DNA from: JAXHUA01 sp034189695
Lineage (GTDB): Bacteria > Chloroflexota > Dehalococcoidia > E44-bin15
DNA: 10,897 nt
Direction of reading: 5' to 3'
NCBI GenBank assembly: GCA_034189695.1
Contig: JAXHUA010000056.1
Span: forward strand, 1 to 10,897
Shown here: positions 1 through 6,666 of the stretch, one piece after another
Numbering within the stretch: the stretch's first letter is position 1
Layout of the letters: every line of letters begins with the position of its first letter
Translations under genes and position numbers: made by a program
The notes under the pieces: model-generated
What the model was told of the DNA's origin: nothing
The model's input: the letters and a program-made list of their open reading frames with translations, nothing else
Databases searched by the model: none

Positions 1-130
1 TCGCAATGACAGGGAGAGCCATGGCTACGCTCGCAATGACAGGGAGAGGCGTGGCTACGCTCGCAATGACAGGCAGAGGCGTGGCTACGCTCGCAATGAC
101 AGGGAGAGGCGCGGCTACGCTCGCAATGAC
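1..130. repeat. 30-bp tandem array of REP right half-sites
   Basis: Four full units and the start of a fifth, each beginning TCGCAATGACA at 1, 31, 61, 91 and 121, spaced exactly 30 bp. Each unit carries CTCGCAATGAC, the reverse complement of the GTCATTGCGAG half-site found further on. The array therefore looks like the right-hand end of a palindromic element whose left part lies outside the window. The open frames across it give repetitive Arg/Ala/Thr-rich translations and are not genes. Confidence 0.9.
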
Positions 131-144
131 ACGCGCGGGCAGAC

Positions 145-252
145 CGTCCACCCTTCGACAGGCCTGTCCTGAGTCCACCGAAGGGCTCAGGGCGAACGGT
201 AATACGCTGGCCCTTCGTGGTGAGCCGCGCCCCTGCCGTCCGTGGTGAGCTA
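145..252. repeat. CCTTCGACAGG module and GTGGTGAGC module
   Basis: Positions 149-204 hold a CCCTTCG ... CGAAGGG inverted repeat followed by GGGCTCAGGGCGAACGGT. Two short degenerate units ending CGTGGTGAGC follow, at about 214-226 and 238-250. The same two modules recur at 6514-6650 and 6908-7045, where the second is intact as CGTTCGTGGTGAGCCTGTCG. Related CCTTCGACAGGCTCAGG repeats are common intergenic elements in many bacterial genomes. Confidence 0.8.
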
Positions 253-260
253 CGCCCCTT

Positions 261-395
261 CTGTCATTGCGAGGCCGACAGCCCCTTTTGTCATTGCGAG
301 GCGCGCAGCCCCTTCTGTCATTGCGAGGCGCGCCGCCCTTCTGTCATTGCGAGGCCGACAGCCCCTTTTGTCATTGCGAGGCGCGCAGCGCCGAA
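261..395. repeat. 26/27-bp tandem array of REP left half-sites
   Basis: Five copies of TCATTGCGAG start at 264, 291, 318, 344 and 371, so the spacing is 27, 27, 26 and 27 bp. The bases between alternate between GCCGACAGCCCCTTTTG-like and GCGCGCAGCCCCTTCTG-like filler. The last copy is also the left arm of the large hairpin that follows. No protein gene is supported here. Confidence 0.9.
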
Positions 396-513
396 GCAAT
401 CCCAGCGTGGGGCGTGCACCCCGTCCCGCCTCCCCACCGGGATTGCTTCGCTGCGCCTACGGCTCCGCTCGCAATGACAGGCAGAGGCGTGGCTACGCTC
501 GCAATGACAGGGG
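369..513. repeat. Long REP hairpin with extra right half-site
   Basis: The outer arms are TGTCATTGCGAG (369-380) and CTCGCAATGACA (468-479). The inner arms are GCGCAGC (383-389) with GCTGCGC (450-456), and GAAGCAATCCC (393-403) with GGGATTGCTTC (439-449), leaving a loop of about 35 nt. One more 30-bp right half-site unit follows at about 480-513. The GAAGCAATCC/GGATTGCTTC core is shared with the two copies at 6379-6490 and 6774-6885. Confidence 0.85.
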
Positions 514-548
514 GAGGAGGGACCCACGCCGTTGAGTGCGGCCAGGTA

Positions 549-578
549 TTGACAATTCGAATTCCATTATGTTATAAG
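549..578 (+). promoter_or_regulatory. Promoter PA (upstream copy)
   Basis: A perfect -35 TTGACA (549-554), an 18-bp spacer and TATAAG (573-578) preceded by TG at 570-571, which makes an extended -10. The predicted start is near 585. It lies 190 bp upstream of an equivalent promoter and has no convincing gene of its own, so it either adds a tandem start for the gene at 1047 or makes a short RNA. Confidence 0.65.
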
Positions 579-584
579 GGCGTG

Positions 585-722
585 AGTGTGCGTAGAAGTT
601 CGCTGAACTTCTCCTTAATGGGGTCAGGTTGGAGGGCGAAAATGGCTGCAAAGAGGCTAGGTGGGGGGCGTATCGTCTATTGCCATCTAGTCTCTTTATT
701 TTGCAATAGCTGCTAATTCTTC
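585..722 (+). ncRNA. Possible small RNA or leader from PA
   Basis: The stretch begins at the predicted PA start, carries the GAAGTTC/GAACTTC stem, and ends with CTATTGC (677-683) / GCAATAG (703-709), a 7-bp stem with a 19-nt loop. The following CTGCTAATTCTTCTTC is pyrimidine-rich, as in a weak terminator. A 33-codon frame from the ATG at 618 exists, but the corresponding ATG is absent in the second copy (ATTGGG instead), so a non-coding role is more likely. Low certainty; no known RNA family was recognised. Confidence 0.3.
594..612. promoter_or_regulatory. Palindrome downstream of PA
   Basis: AGAAGTTC-gct-GAACTTCT is a perfect 8-bp dyad with a 3-nt spacer. It starts 16 bp (7-bp core at 595) after the -10. 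It could be a repressor operator or a 5' RNA stem-loop. The 7-bp core and its distance from the -10 are identical at 785-801. Confidence 0.6.
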
Positions 723-738
723 TTCATAGAAACGGGTA

Positions 739-768
739 TTGACAAGCAGCGTTACGCTATGGTATAAG
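739..768 (+). promoter_or_regulatory. Promoter PB for the surface protein at 1047
   Basis: TTGACA (739-744), an 18-bp spacer and TATAAG (763-768) preceded by TGG (760-762), an extended -10. It is the nearest good promoter to the gene at 1047. The predicted start near 775 implies a leader of about 270 nt containing a palindrome and a REP hairpin. Confidence 0.7.
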
Positions 769-784
769 GAGCATAGCCAGGATA

Positions 785-801
785 GAAGTTCCATGAACTT
801 C
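785..801. promoter_or_regulatory. Palindrome downstream of PB
   Basis: GAAGTTC-cat-GAACTTC: the same 7-bp arms as at 595-611 with a different 3-nt spacer, and again 16 bp beyond the -10. The arms are kept while the bases between them differ, which favours selection on the dyad as a DNA operator or RNA stem. Confidence 0.6.
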
Positions 802-928
802 CCATATTGGGACCGCGCGGGAACAGCTAAAAGTACGTACGGGAGGCTGGAAGGGCTGACGTATAGTGTGTCGGCTCGTGGCCCCTCATCTAATGCTCAT
901 GGCGCACCCTAGAGGTGGGCCTCGCTTC

Positions 929-1018
929 ATGTTATCCTGAAGGGGTCGGTACAGGAGGCCGGAGGCAGAAACGGAGAGAGTGCTTCGCTTCGGTCACGGC
1001 TCCGGCTCAGGATGACGG
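929..1018. repeat. REP-like hairpin of the TCCTGA/TCAGGA type in the leader
   Basis: The arms are GTTATCCTGA (931-940) and TCAGGATGAC (1007-1016), complementary at 9 of 10 positions. They flank TGCTTCGCTTCGGTCACGGCTC, the usual filler of this intergenic repeat type (written here from 981 on). The element ends about 30 bp before the start codon at 1047, so it would be transcribed in the leader. Confidence 0.6.
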
Positions 1019-1046
1019 ATGTCAAAGCGGAAAGGAGAAGAGGACG

Positions 1047-4000
1047 ATGAAGAAGAGATTTCACACCGCATGGCGATTTACAGTCGCGTTTCTCCTGTTG
1101 ACCGCCCTGGTCGCCGGGGCTCTGGTGGCGCCGGTCAGCGTCGGGGCGGTGACACCGCCAGACACCTATATCGACCCCATTCCTGAGTTCTTCAACGACG
1201 TGCCCAACATCACCGGCACGTCGGTGGCCGAGTCCGACCGCGACGTGGTCGAGGTCGCAGTCCAGATTATCCGCCACCCGGACAACAAGTACTGGCTGGA
1301 CGGTACCGGCTGGGTGGTCGACCCCGAGACGTGGAACGGCATCGTGGTCGACCTCGCCGGTGTGGTCAACGGCCCGTGGGGCGACAACCAGTACGACTGG
1401 GACTACACTACGTACACCGCGATAGGCGCGGGTAACCTGGCCGACGGCAAGACCTACAGCTTCAAGGCCAGGGCCGAGGACGACGACGGCTACGTCGACC
1501 TGAGCCCCTACTACCGCAGCTTCACCTACGACGAGACCGACCCCGACGTGAGCATCAGCACCAACATCTCGGGCACGGTGAACGAGCTGACGAAGGTGCA
1601 GGGGGCAGCGGCCGACGCCTCGCCGGGCCAGCTCGACCAGGTGCTGGTCAAGGTGGAGGACACCGACAACACCCTGTTCTGGAACGGCTCCGGCTGGCAG
1701 GTGGACGAGGTGTGGCTCAGGGCCACCGGAACCACCTCGTGGCAGATAAGCACCACCACCACGCCGCGGCTCCCCGAGTGGACCAACGGCGTCAACTACA
1801 GCATCGACGTCAAGGCATGGGACAAGGCCTCCAACGAGAGCGCCGTGGTGAGCAAGGCCTTCGAGTTCCGCAAGGAGCTCTCCGCCGGTCAGTGCTACAT
1901 CGACCCGGTGGCGGGCAGCTCCAGCGACCCCTTCCTCAATGACCTGACCACCATCACCGGCACGTCGCGGGCCAAGTCCGGCTCGGACATCGACGAGGTA
2001 AAGGTCAAGATAACCTGGAAGGGCAGCCCGACGCAGTACTGGGACGGCACCTTCTGGATGACGTCCCTCGACTGGGAGGACGCGCCAGCGGGGATCGTGG
2101 CAGGCGCCGCAGTTGACGGCCACTGGGACTGGGACTACACACCCGGAATCACCTGGCAGTACGGCGAGGAGTACGAGATACAGGCGCGGGCGCACGACGA
2201 CCCCAACGACCAGTACTACACCTCGGGCACCCGCTCGTTCACCTTCGACGACCAGCTGCCGAACACCGAGATAGGCCTCATCACCGGCACGGTGTACAAC
2301 ACCCTCGACGAGGTGGACGGCACGGCGTGGGACAACTCGCCGGGCAAGACGGAGACGGTGCTGCTCACCATCGAGAATGTGGGTACCGGCGACTTCTGGA
2401 ACGGCTCCTTCTGGCAGGCCACCGAGATATGGATAAAGAGCAAGGTGACCGGCTCCACCGGCACCGTGCCGTGGGAGATAACCTACGCCACCTCGCCCAA
2501 GCTGCCGCAGTGGTGTAACGGCGGCGGCGGCACCGGCACCGACTTCACCATCACCGCCGAGGCGGTGGACAAGGCGGGCAACCGCGACACCACCGCCACC
2601 AAGACATTCACCTTCCGATACCAGCTCTCGCTGCCGACCGGCGACCCGACCATCAGCCGCAGCCCGACGAGCTTCAGCTTCACCGCGGCCGAGGGCGCCG
2701 GCAACCCGGTGGACCAGACGCTGGCCGTCTGGAACTCGGGCGGCGGGACGCTGAACTGGGTGGTGAACGAGTCGTCAGGCTGGCTCAGCCTGAGCCCGGG
2801 CAGCGGTGACTCCATCGGCGAGACGGACAACGTCGCCGTATCGGTCGACATATCCGGGCTCGCGGTGGGCACGTACAACACCAACATCGAGATATCGGCC
2901 ACCGGCGCCACCAACTCGCCGGTGTTCGTACCGGTGCAGCTGACGGTGACCGAGTCCATACCCGGGGCGCCGAACACGGCCATCACCGCCATCGCGGACT
3001 ACGTGAACAGCCTCACCGAGATTGGCGGGACGGCGACCGACGACGTCCAGGTGAACGCGGTCAACCTCAAGATACAGCGCGACAGCGACGGCAAGTACTG
3101 GACCGGGACGACGTGGCAGTCGACGTCGACGACGATTGCGGCCTCGGCGACCGACGGCAGCTTCAACTCGGCCAGCGAGAGCTGGGCGGTGAGCACCACC
3201 ACGACGCCGGCGCTTCCCGGCTGGGAGAACAGCGTAACCTACACGGTCACGGCCACAGCGGTGGACAACGACGCCAACTCCGACCCGACGCCGGCGACCG
3301 AGAGCTTCATGTATGACACCGAGGTGCCCGACACCTCCATTACCGACATCGCCGACACGGTGTCCGAGCTGACCACCGCCAGCGGCACGGCCTCCGACAA
3401 CGGGGTGCTGAGCAAGGTGGAGGTGTCCCTGAAGAACGACACCGACGGCAAGTACTACAACGGCAGCGACTGGACGGCTACCACCGAGCAGTGGCTGACC
3501 GCCAGCGGCACGGACTCGTGGAGCTACAGCGTGCCGGCGCTCAGCACGGGCGACGGCTACACGCTGAGGGCCAGGGCCACCGACACGGCGGGCAACGTCG
3601 ACAACACGCCCGATTCCGATAGCTTCACCTTCACCGGCGCACCGACGCCGACCCCGGGCGTGACCCCGACCCCGACTCCCGGCGTGACCCCGACCCCGAC
3701 TCCAGGCGTGACGCCGACGCCGACGCCGACGGCGACGCCAACGCCGGCCGCGACGCCGACGCCGACGCCGACCAGCGAGGTGGCGCTCAAGCTCTACAGC
3801 ATCGCCTGGACGGACACCGACGGCGACGGCACAATCAACCCGGGCGACAAGCTGGTATTCAAGTTCACCAGGCCGGTTGACACGACGACGCTGGACAGCG
3901 TGGCCGAGATAAACGAGCGGCTCAACAGCAGCGCCGCCGGCACCTCGGACTACGGCACCAGCTTCAGCTCCAGCTGGGACAGCGACGAGGACTGGCTCAC

Positions 4001-4307
4001 GGTAACCCTTGGCACCGGTGAGGCCATCACCGGTGGCGAGACGGTCGACCCGAGCAGCGACGTGAAGGACGCGGACGGTAACTCCGACGCAACCACCACG
4101 CCGCCTTCGGTGCCGGCGCAGACGGCCGAGCCCGGCTGGGAGTTCCTGGGGCTGGCATGGTGGATATGGCTTATCATCGGTCTGGCCGTTATCATCGTCA
4201 TCGTGCTCCTCATCTGGCTGCTCACCCGGCCGAAGAAGCCGGCGGAGCCTGGAGAAGAGATGTACGAGAACGACATGGGCTACGGCGAGGGAGAGGAGGA
4301 GTTCTGA
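1047..4307 (+). CDS. Secreted Ig-like/BACON-repeat surface protein with C-terminal membrane anchor
   Basis: A protein of 1086 residues. Start chosen at ATG 1047: GGAG at 1034-1037 lies 9 nt upstream and the frame begins with a clear signal peptide (KKR, hydrophobic residues 11-29, cleavage likely after Ala34). An ATG at 915 would only add translated repeat DNA. Domains: two long tandem units (about 35-281 and 283-528), each with two Ig-like domains marked by YW-x-G-x-x-W and AxDxAGN-like motifs; a BACON-like domain (about 535-637, with LSLSPGSG); two more Ig-like domains (637-865); a Pro/Thr linker (866-910); and a module with the loop DTDGDGTINPGD (923-934). A Trp-flanked membrane helix (about 1035-1060), RPKK and an acidic tail follow, predicting an outside body and an inside tail. 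The only cysteines are C283 and C490. Likely an adhesion or S-layer-like protein; its ligand is unknown. The linker may be glycosylated (inference). Confidence 0.9.
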   Translation: MKKRFHTAWRFTVAFLLLTALVAGALVAPVSVGAVTPPDTYIDPIPEFFNDVPNITGTSVAESDRDVVEVAVQIIRHPDNKYWLDGTGWVVDPETWNGIVVDLAGVVNGPWGDNQYDWDYTTYTAIGAGNLADGKTYSFKARAEDDDGYVDLSPYYRSFTYDETDPDVSISTNISGTVNELTKVQGAAADASPGQLDQVLVKVEDTDNTLFWNGSGWQVDEVWLRATGTTSWQISTTTTPRLPEWTNGVNYSIDVKAWDKASNESAVVSKAFEFRKELSAGQCYIDPVAGSSSDPFLNDLTTITGTSRAKSGSDIDEVKVKITWKGSPTQYWDGTFWMTSLDWEDAPAGIVAGAAVDGHWDWDYTPGITWQYGEEYEIQARAHDDPNDQYYTSGTRSFTFDDQLPNTEIGLITGTVYNTLDEVDGTAWDNSPGKTETVLLTIENVGTGDFWNGSFWQATEIWIKSKVTGSTGTVPWEITYATSPKLPQWCNGGGGTGTDFTITAEAVDKAGNRDTTATKTFTFRYQLSLPTGDPTISRSPTSFSFTAAEGAGNPVDQTLAVWNSGGGTLNWVVNESSGWLSLSPGSGDSIGETDNVAVSVDISGLAVGTYNTNIEISATGATNSPVFVPVQLTVTESIPGAPNTAITAIADYVNSLTEIGGTATDDVQVNAVNLKIQRDSDGKYWTGTTWQSTSTTIAASATDGSFNSASESWAVSTTTTPALPGWENSVTYTVTATAVDNDANSDPTPATESFMYDTEVPDTSITDIADTVSELTTASGTASDNGVLSKVEVSLKNDTDGKYYNGSDWTATTEQWLTASGTDSWSYSVPALSTGDGYTLRARATDTAGNVDNTPDSDSFTFTGAPTPTPGVTPTPTPGVTPTPTPGVTPTPTPTATPTPAATPTPTPTSEVALKLYSIAWTDTDGDGTINPGDKLVFKFTRPVDTTTLDSVAEINERLNSSAAGTSDYGTSFSSSWDSDEDWLTVTLGTGEAITGGETVDPSSDVKDADGNSDATTTPPSVPAQTAEPGWEFLGLAWWIWLIIGLAVIIVIVLLIWLLTRPKKPAEPGEEMYENDMGYGEGEEEF
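3642..3776 (+). repeat. Pro/Thr linker minisatellite inside the surface gene
   Basis: Low-complexity coding repeats of CCG/ACG/ACC codons. They include three 24-bp units encoding PTPTPGVT, then shorter PTPT/ATPTP units. The linker separates the Ig-like stalk from the membrane-proximal module. All units are multiples of 3, so slippage would change linker length without breaking the frame. A similar tract begins at 10855 in the other surface gene. Confidence 0.85.
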
Positions 4308-4310
4308 TCC

Positions 4311-6143
4311 CTAGCGATTCTGGCACGCAGTAGGCCAGCGCTCTAGACCGCACACGGCGCAGCGACCAAAACGGCAGTCCTCAGTCGCTGCGCCGTTTTG
4401 TGTCTTGTCGTACTCGCCCTTGAGGAAGGCGTCGGTGACGCCGACGTCGACGTGCGCCCACGGCAGCACCTCGTCGAGGGAACGCTCACGGTGGGCGTAG
4501 AAGGCGGGGTCCACCCCGCACTCGTGGAACGCCTGGAGCCACCGCTCATGGTCGAACCTGTCACTCCAGCAATCGAAGCGGCAACCCAGCTCCCAGGCGC
4601 GATGGATGACGGCGGACAGGCGGCGGTCGCCGCGGGCCAGCACCCCTTCAAGGAGGCTCATGCGCGGGTCGGCCCACGAGAGGCGCACCCCCTTCTTCTT
4701 CAGGCCCGCCCGGAGCAGGTCGATTTTCTCATTTAGCTGCTCCAGCGTGTTCTGCGCCACCCACTGGAACGGGGTGTGCGGCTTGGGGACGAAGGGCGAG
4801 GCGCTGAGCCTGATGTGCAGTGGCCTGGCGCCGCTCCTGCGGCCCACGCCCGCCATGCGGCGCGCCAGGTGGACTATGCTGTCGACGTCCTCCAGGGTCT
4901 CGCTGGGCAGGCCGAGCATGAAATAGAGCTTGACGCTGCCCCAGCCGCGCTCCGCGGCCGTTTGCAGCGTCTGGAGCACCTGCTCGTCGGACAGGCCCTT
5001 GTTGAGAGCCTGGCGCAGGCGCTCGTTGCCCGCTTCGGGGGCGAAGGTGAGGCCGGTCTTCTTGCCGGACTGCAGCGAGTCCATCAGCGCCACGGAGAAG
5101 CTGTCCATGCGCAGGCTGGGCAGCGACAGGCGCAGGTACTCGTCACGATAGCGACCCACCAGCGTGGCAACCAGGCCCTCTATCTCGGAGTAGTCGCTGG
5201 TGCTCAGCGACAGCAGAGACAGCTCGCTGTAGCCGGTGCTGCTCAGCAGCTCGTCCACCGCGTCGACCACTTCCTGCCGCGGGCGCTCGCGCACCGGGCG
5301 GTAGATGATGCCCGCCTGGCAGAAGCGGCACCCCCTGGTGCAGCCGCGCTGTATCTCGATGGCGGCGCGGTCGTGGATGGCCTCGACGAAGGGCACCACC
5401 GGCCGCGTCACCGCCGGCGGCAGCTTCGTGAGCAGGCGTCGCTGAACGGTGCCGGCGACGCCGGGCGACGCCGGCTCGATGCTCGATACGGTGCCGTCGG
5501 CGTTGTACTCGACATTGTACAGGCACGGGGCGTAAACGCCCGGGATGCCGGCCAGCTCCCGCAGCAGCTCCCGCCTGCCGCCGGCGCCCTCGCGCTTGCA
5601 GCGCCGCACGGCTTCGAGGAGCTCGGGCAATACCTCCTCGCCCTCGCCCATGACGAACAGGTCGATGAAGGCGGCCATCGGCGCGGGGTTGAGGGCGCAG
5701 CCCCCTCCGGCGATGATGAGCGGATGGGAGGCGTCACGCTGCGACGCCTCCAGCGGTATGCCGGCCAGGTCGAGCATGTTGAGGACGTTGGTGTAGGTGA
5801 GCTCGTAGCCCAGCGAGAAGCCGATGACGTCGAAGTCGCCCAGCGGGCGCCGGGACTCCAGGCTGAACAGCGGGAGGGCGGCCTGGCGCATCTCGGCCTC
5901 CATGTCCATCCACGGCGCGAAGGCGCGCTCGGCGAGGAAGTGCGGGTGCCGGTTCACCACGTCGTACAGGATGGCCAGGCCCATGTTGGACATGCCGACC
6001 TCGTAGGTGTCGGGGTAGATGAGGGCGACATGGACGTCGATGGCGTCCCAGTCCTTGACCACGCTGTTCCACTCGCCGCCGGTGTAGCGGGCGGGGCGGG
6101 TCACGTTCGGCAGGATGCGGTCGAGACCGTTGATTGCGCTCAT
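4311..6143 (-). CDS. B12-binding-domain radical SAM protein, TIGR03960-like
   Basis: A protein of 610 residues from the ATG at 6143; a GTG at 6149 would add two residues. The N-terminal part (about 30-190) resembles a cobalamin-binding Rossmann fold and contains PDTYEVGMSNMG, that is DxYxxG where classical B12 proteins have DxHxxG. IIAGGGCALNPAP and GEGEEVLPEL follow. The radical SAM core starts at RGCTRGCRFCQAG with C268, C272 and C275, the CxxxCxxC ligands of a [4Fe-4S] cluster that cleaves S-adenosylmethionine. FAPEAGNERLR and KLYFMLGLPSE are typical later motifs. The C-terminus has a second cluster, C590-x4-C595-x2-C598, plus C607. The substrate of this family is not known to me. Relatives often sit beside or are fused to a DUF2344 (TIGR03936) protein; none is present here. 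Cytoplasmic. The gene meets the upstream surface gene tail to tail with 3 bp between stop codons. Confidence 0.92.
   Translation of the reverse strand: MSAINGLDRILPNVTRPARYTGGEWNSVVKDWDAIDVHVALIYPDTYEVGMSNMGLAILYDVVNRHPHFLAERAFAPWMDMEAEMRQAALPLFSLESRRPLGDFDVIGFSLGYELTYTNVLNMLDLAGIPLEASQRDASHPLIIAGGGCALNPAPMAAFIDLFVMGEGEEVLPELLEAVRRCKREGAGGRRELLRELAGIPGVYAPCLYNVEYNADGTVSSIEPASPGVAGTVQRRLLTKLPPAVTRPVVPFVEAIHDRAAIEIQRGCTRGCRFCQAGIIYRPVRERPRQEVVDAVDELLSSTGYSELSLLSLSTSDYSEIEGLVATLVGRYRDEYLRLSLPSLRMDSFSVALMDSLQSGKKTGLTFAPEAGNERLRQALNKGLSDEQVLQTLQTAAERGWGSVKLYFMLGLPSETLEDVDSIVHLARRMAGVGRRSGARPLHIRLSASPFVPKPHTPFQWVAQNTLEQLNEKIDLLRAGLKKKGVRLSWADPRMSLLEGVLARGDRRLSAVIHRAWELGCRFDCWSDRFDHERWLQAFHECGVDPAFYAHRERSLDEVLPWAHVDVGVTDAFLKGEYDKTQNGAATEDCRFGRCAVCGLERWPTACQNR
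4354..4409 (+). terminator. Intrinsic terminator of the surface gene, inside the convergent gene
   Basis: ACGGCGCAGCGAC (4354-4366) and GTCGCTGCGCCGT (4384-4396) form a perfect 13-bp stem with a 17-nt loop, followed on the + strand by TTTTGTGTCTTGT. It lies about 47 bp beyond the stop codon at 4305-4307. Both arms sit within codons of the opposite-strand radical SAM gene (about residues 583-587 and 593-597). No U-rich tail follows on the minus strand. Confidence 0.65.
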
Positions 6144-6151
6144 ATCCACCC

Positions 6152-6181
6152 ATTATAGCTTCACGCGCTGAGCCCAGGCAA
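6152..6181 (-). promoter_or_regulatory. Promoter of the radical SAM gene, possibly leaderless
   Basis: Read on the minus strand: TTGCCT (6181-6176), an 18-bp spacer and a perfect TATAAT (6157-6152). The ATG at 6143 begins only 8 nt after the -10, so transcription would start within a few bases of the start codon. GGGTGG lies too close to the ATG to serve as a normal ribosome binding site. Confidence 0.55.
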
Positions 6182-6222
6182 CCTGAACCCCGCCCCCGCC
6201 GCCCACGTTCACCCTCACCCTG

Positions 6223-6251
6223 ACCCTCTCCCCTCAAGGGAGAGGGTTTTT
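6223..6251 (+). terminator. Intrinsic-terminator-like hairpin of the CCCTCTCCC repeat type
   Basis: CCCTCTCCC (6224-6232), loop CTCAA, GGGAGAGGG (6238-6246), then TTTTT. The shape is that of a + strand terminator, but the only gene just upstream runs the other way, so it has no obvious client. The preceding CACCCTCACCCTGA is typical of a widespread intergenic repeat, so this is probably a repeat that also terminates transcription. Confidence 0.6.
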
Positions 6252-6320
6252 CGCCCTCGCCGCGGTTCTTCGTGCTCGCCGCGGCGCACGTGGGAGAACC
6301 ACCGTGTCCTCCCCTCCCCT

Positions 6321-6666
6321 CGCTCTCCCTGTCATTGCGAGGCCTGTCCTTCTGTCATTGCGAGGCGCGGCCCTTGTGTCATTGCGAGGCGCGCAGCGCC
6401 GAAGCAATCTCAGCGTGGGGCGTGAGCCCCCATCCCACCTCCCCACCGGGATTGCTTCGCTGCGCCTGCGGCTCCGCTCGCAATGACAGTTGGGGAGGGG
6501 CCGTTCGCGCTCACCCCTTCGACAGGCCTGTCCTGAGTCCACCGAAGGGCTCAGGGCGAACGGTCAGGAGGCTCCCGTTCGTGGTGAGCAACACCTCCGC
6601 CGTTCGTGGTGAGCCTGTCGAACCACGTCCCGAGCGCAGCGAGGGGCATGAACGGCCCCGTGCGTT
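6321..6666. repeat. Composite REP unit, copy A
   Basis: Order: three left half-sites TCATTGCGAG (6332, 6355, 6379); the hairpin core GAAGCAATC...GATTGCTTC; a right half-site CTCGCAATGACAG ending near 6489; the CCTTCGACAGG module (6515-6563); and CGTTCGTGGTGAGC units, the second ending CTGTCGAACCACG (6598-6630). No gene is supported; frames across it are Arg/Ala/Ser-rich repeats on both strands. Confidence 0.9.

Noticed and set aside
264..380. CRISPR-like regularly spaced direct repeats
   Set aside because: The conserved unit is only about 10-14 bp, the intervening bases repeat as well, and each unit is half of a palindrome. No cas gene is present.
915..1046. Upstream ATG extending the surface protein by 44 residues
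   Set aside because: The extension would translate a REP-like hairpin and bury the signal peptide; ATG 1047 has a proper ribosome binding site.
927..2195. 422-codon open frame on the minus strand
   Set aside because: It is antisense to the signal-peptide-bearing surface gene, has a Val/Gly/Arg/His-rich translation with no domain, and arises from the high GC content at codon third positions.
4776..6158. 460-codon open frame on the + strand
   Set aside because: It mirrors the radical SAM gene, whose motifs are unmistakable; the translation is Ala/Arg/Gln/His-rich without a recognisable domain.
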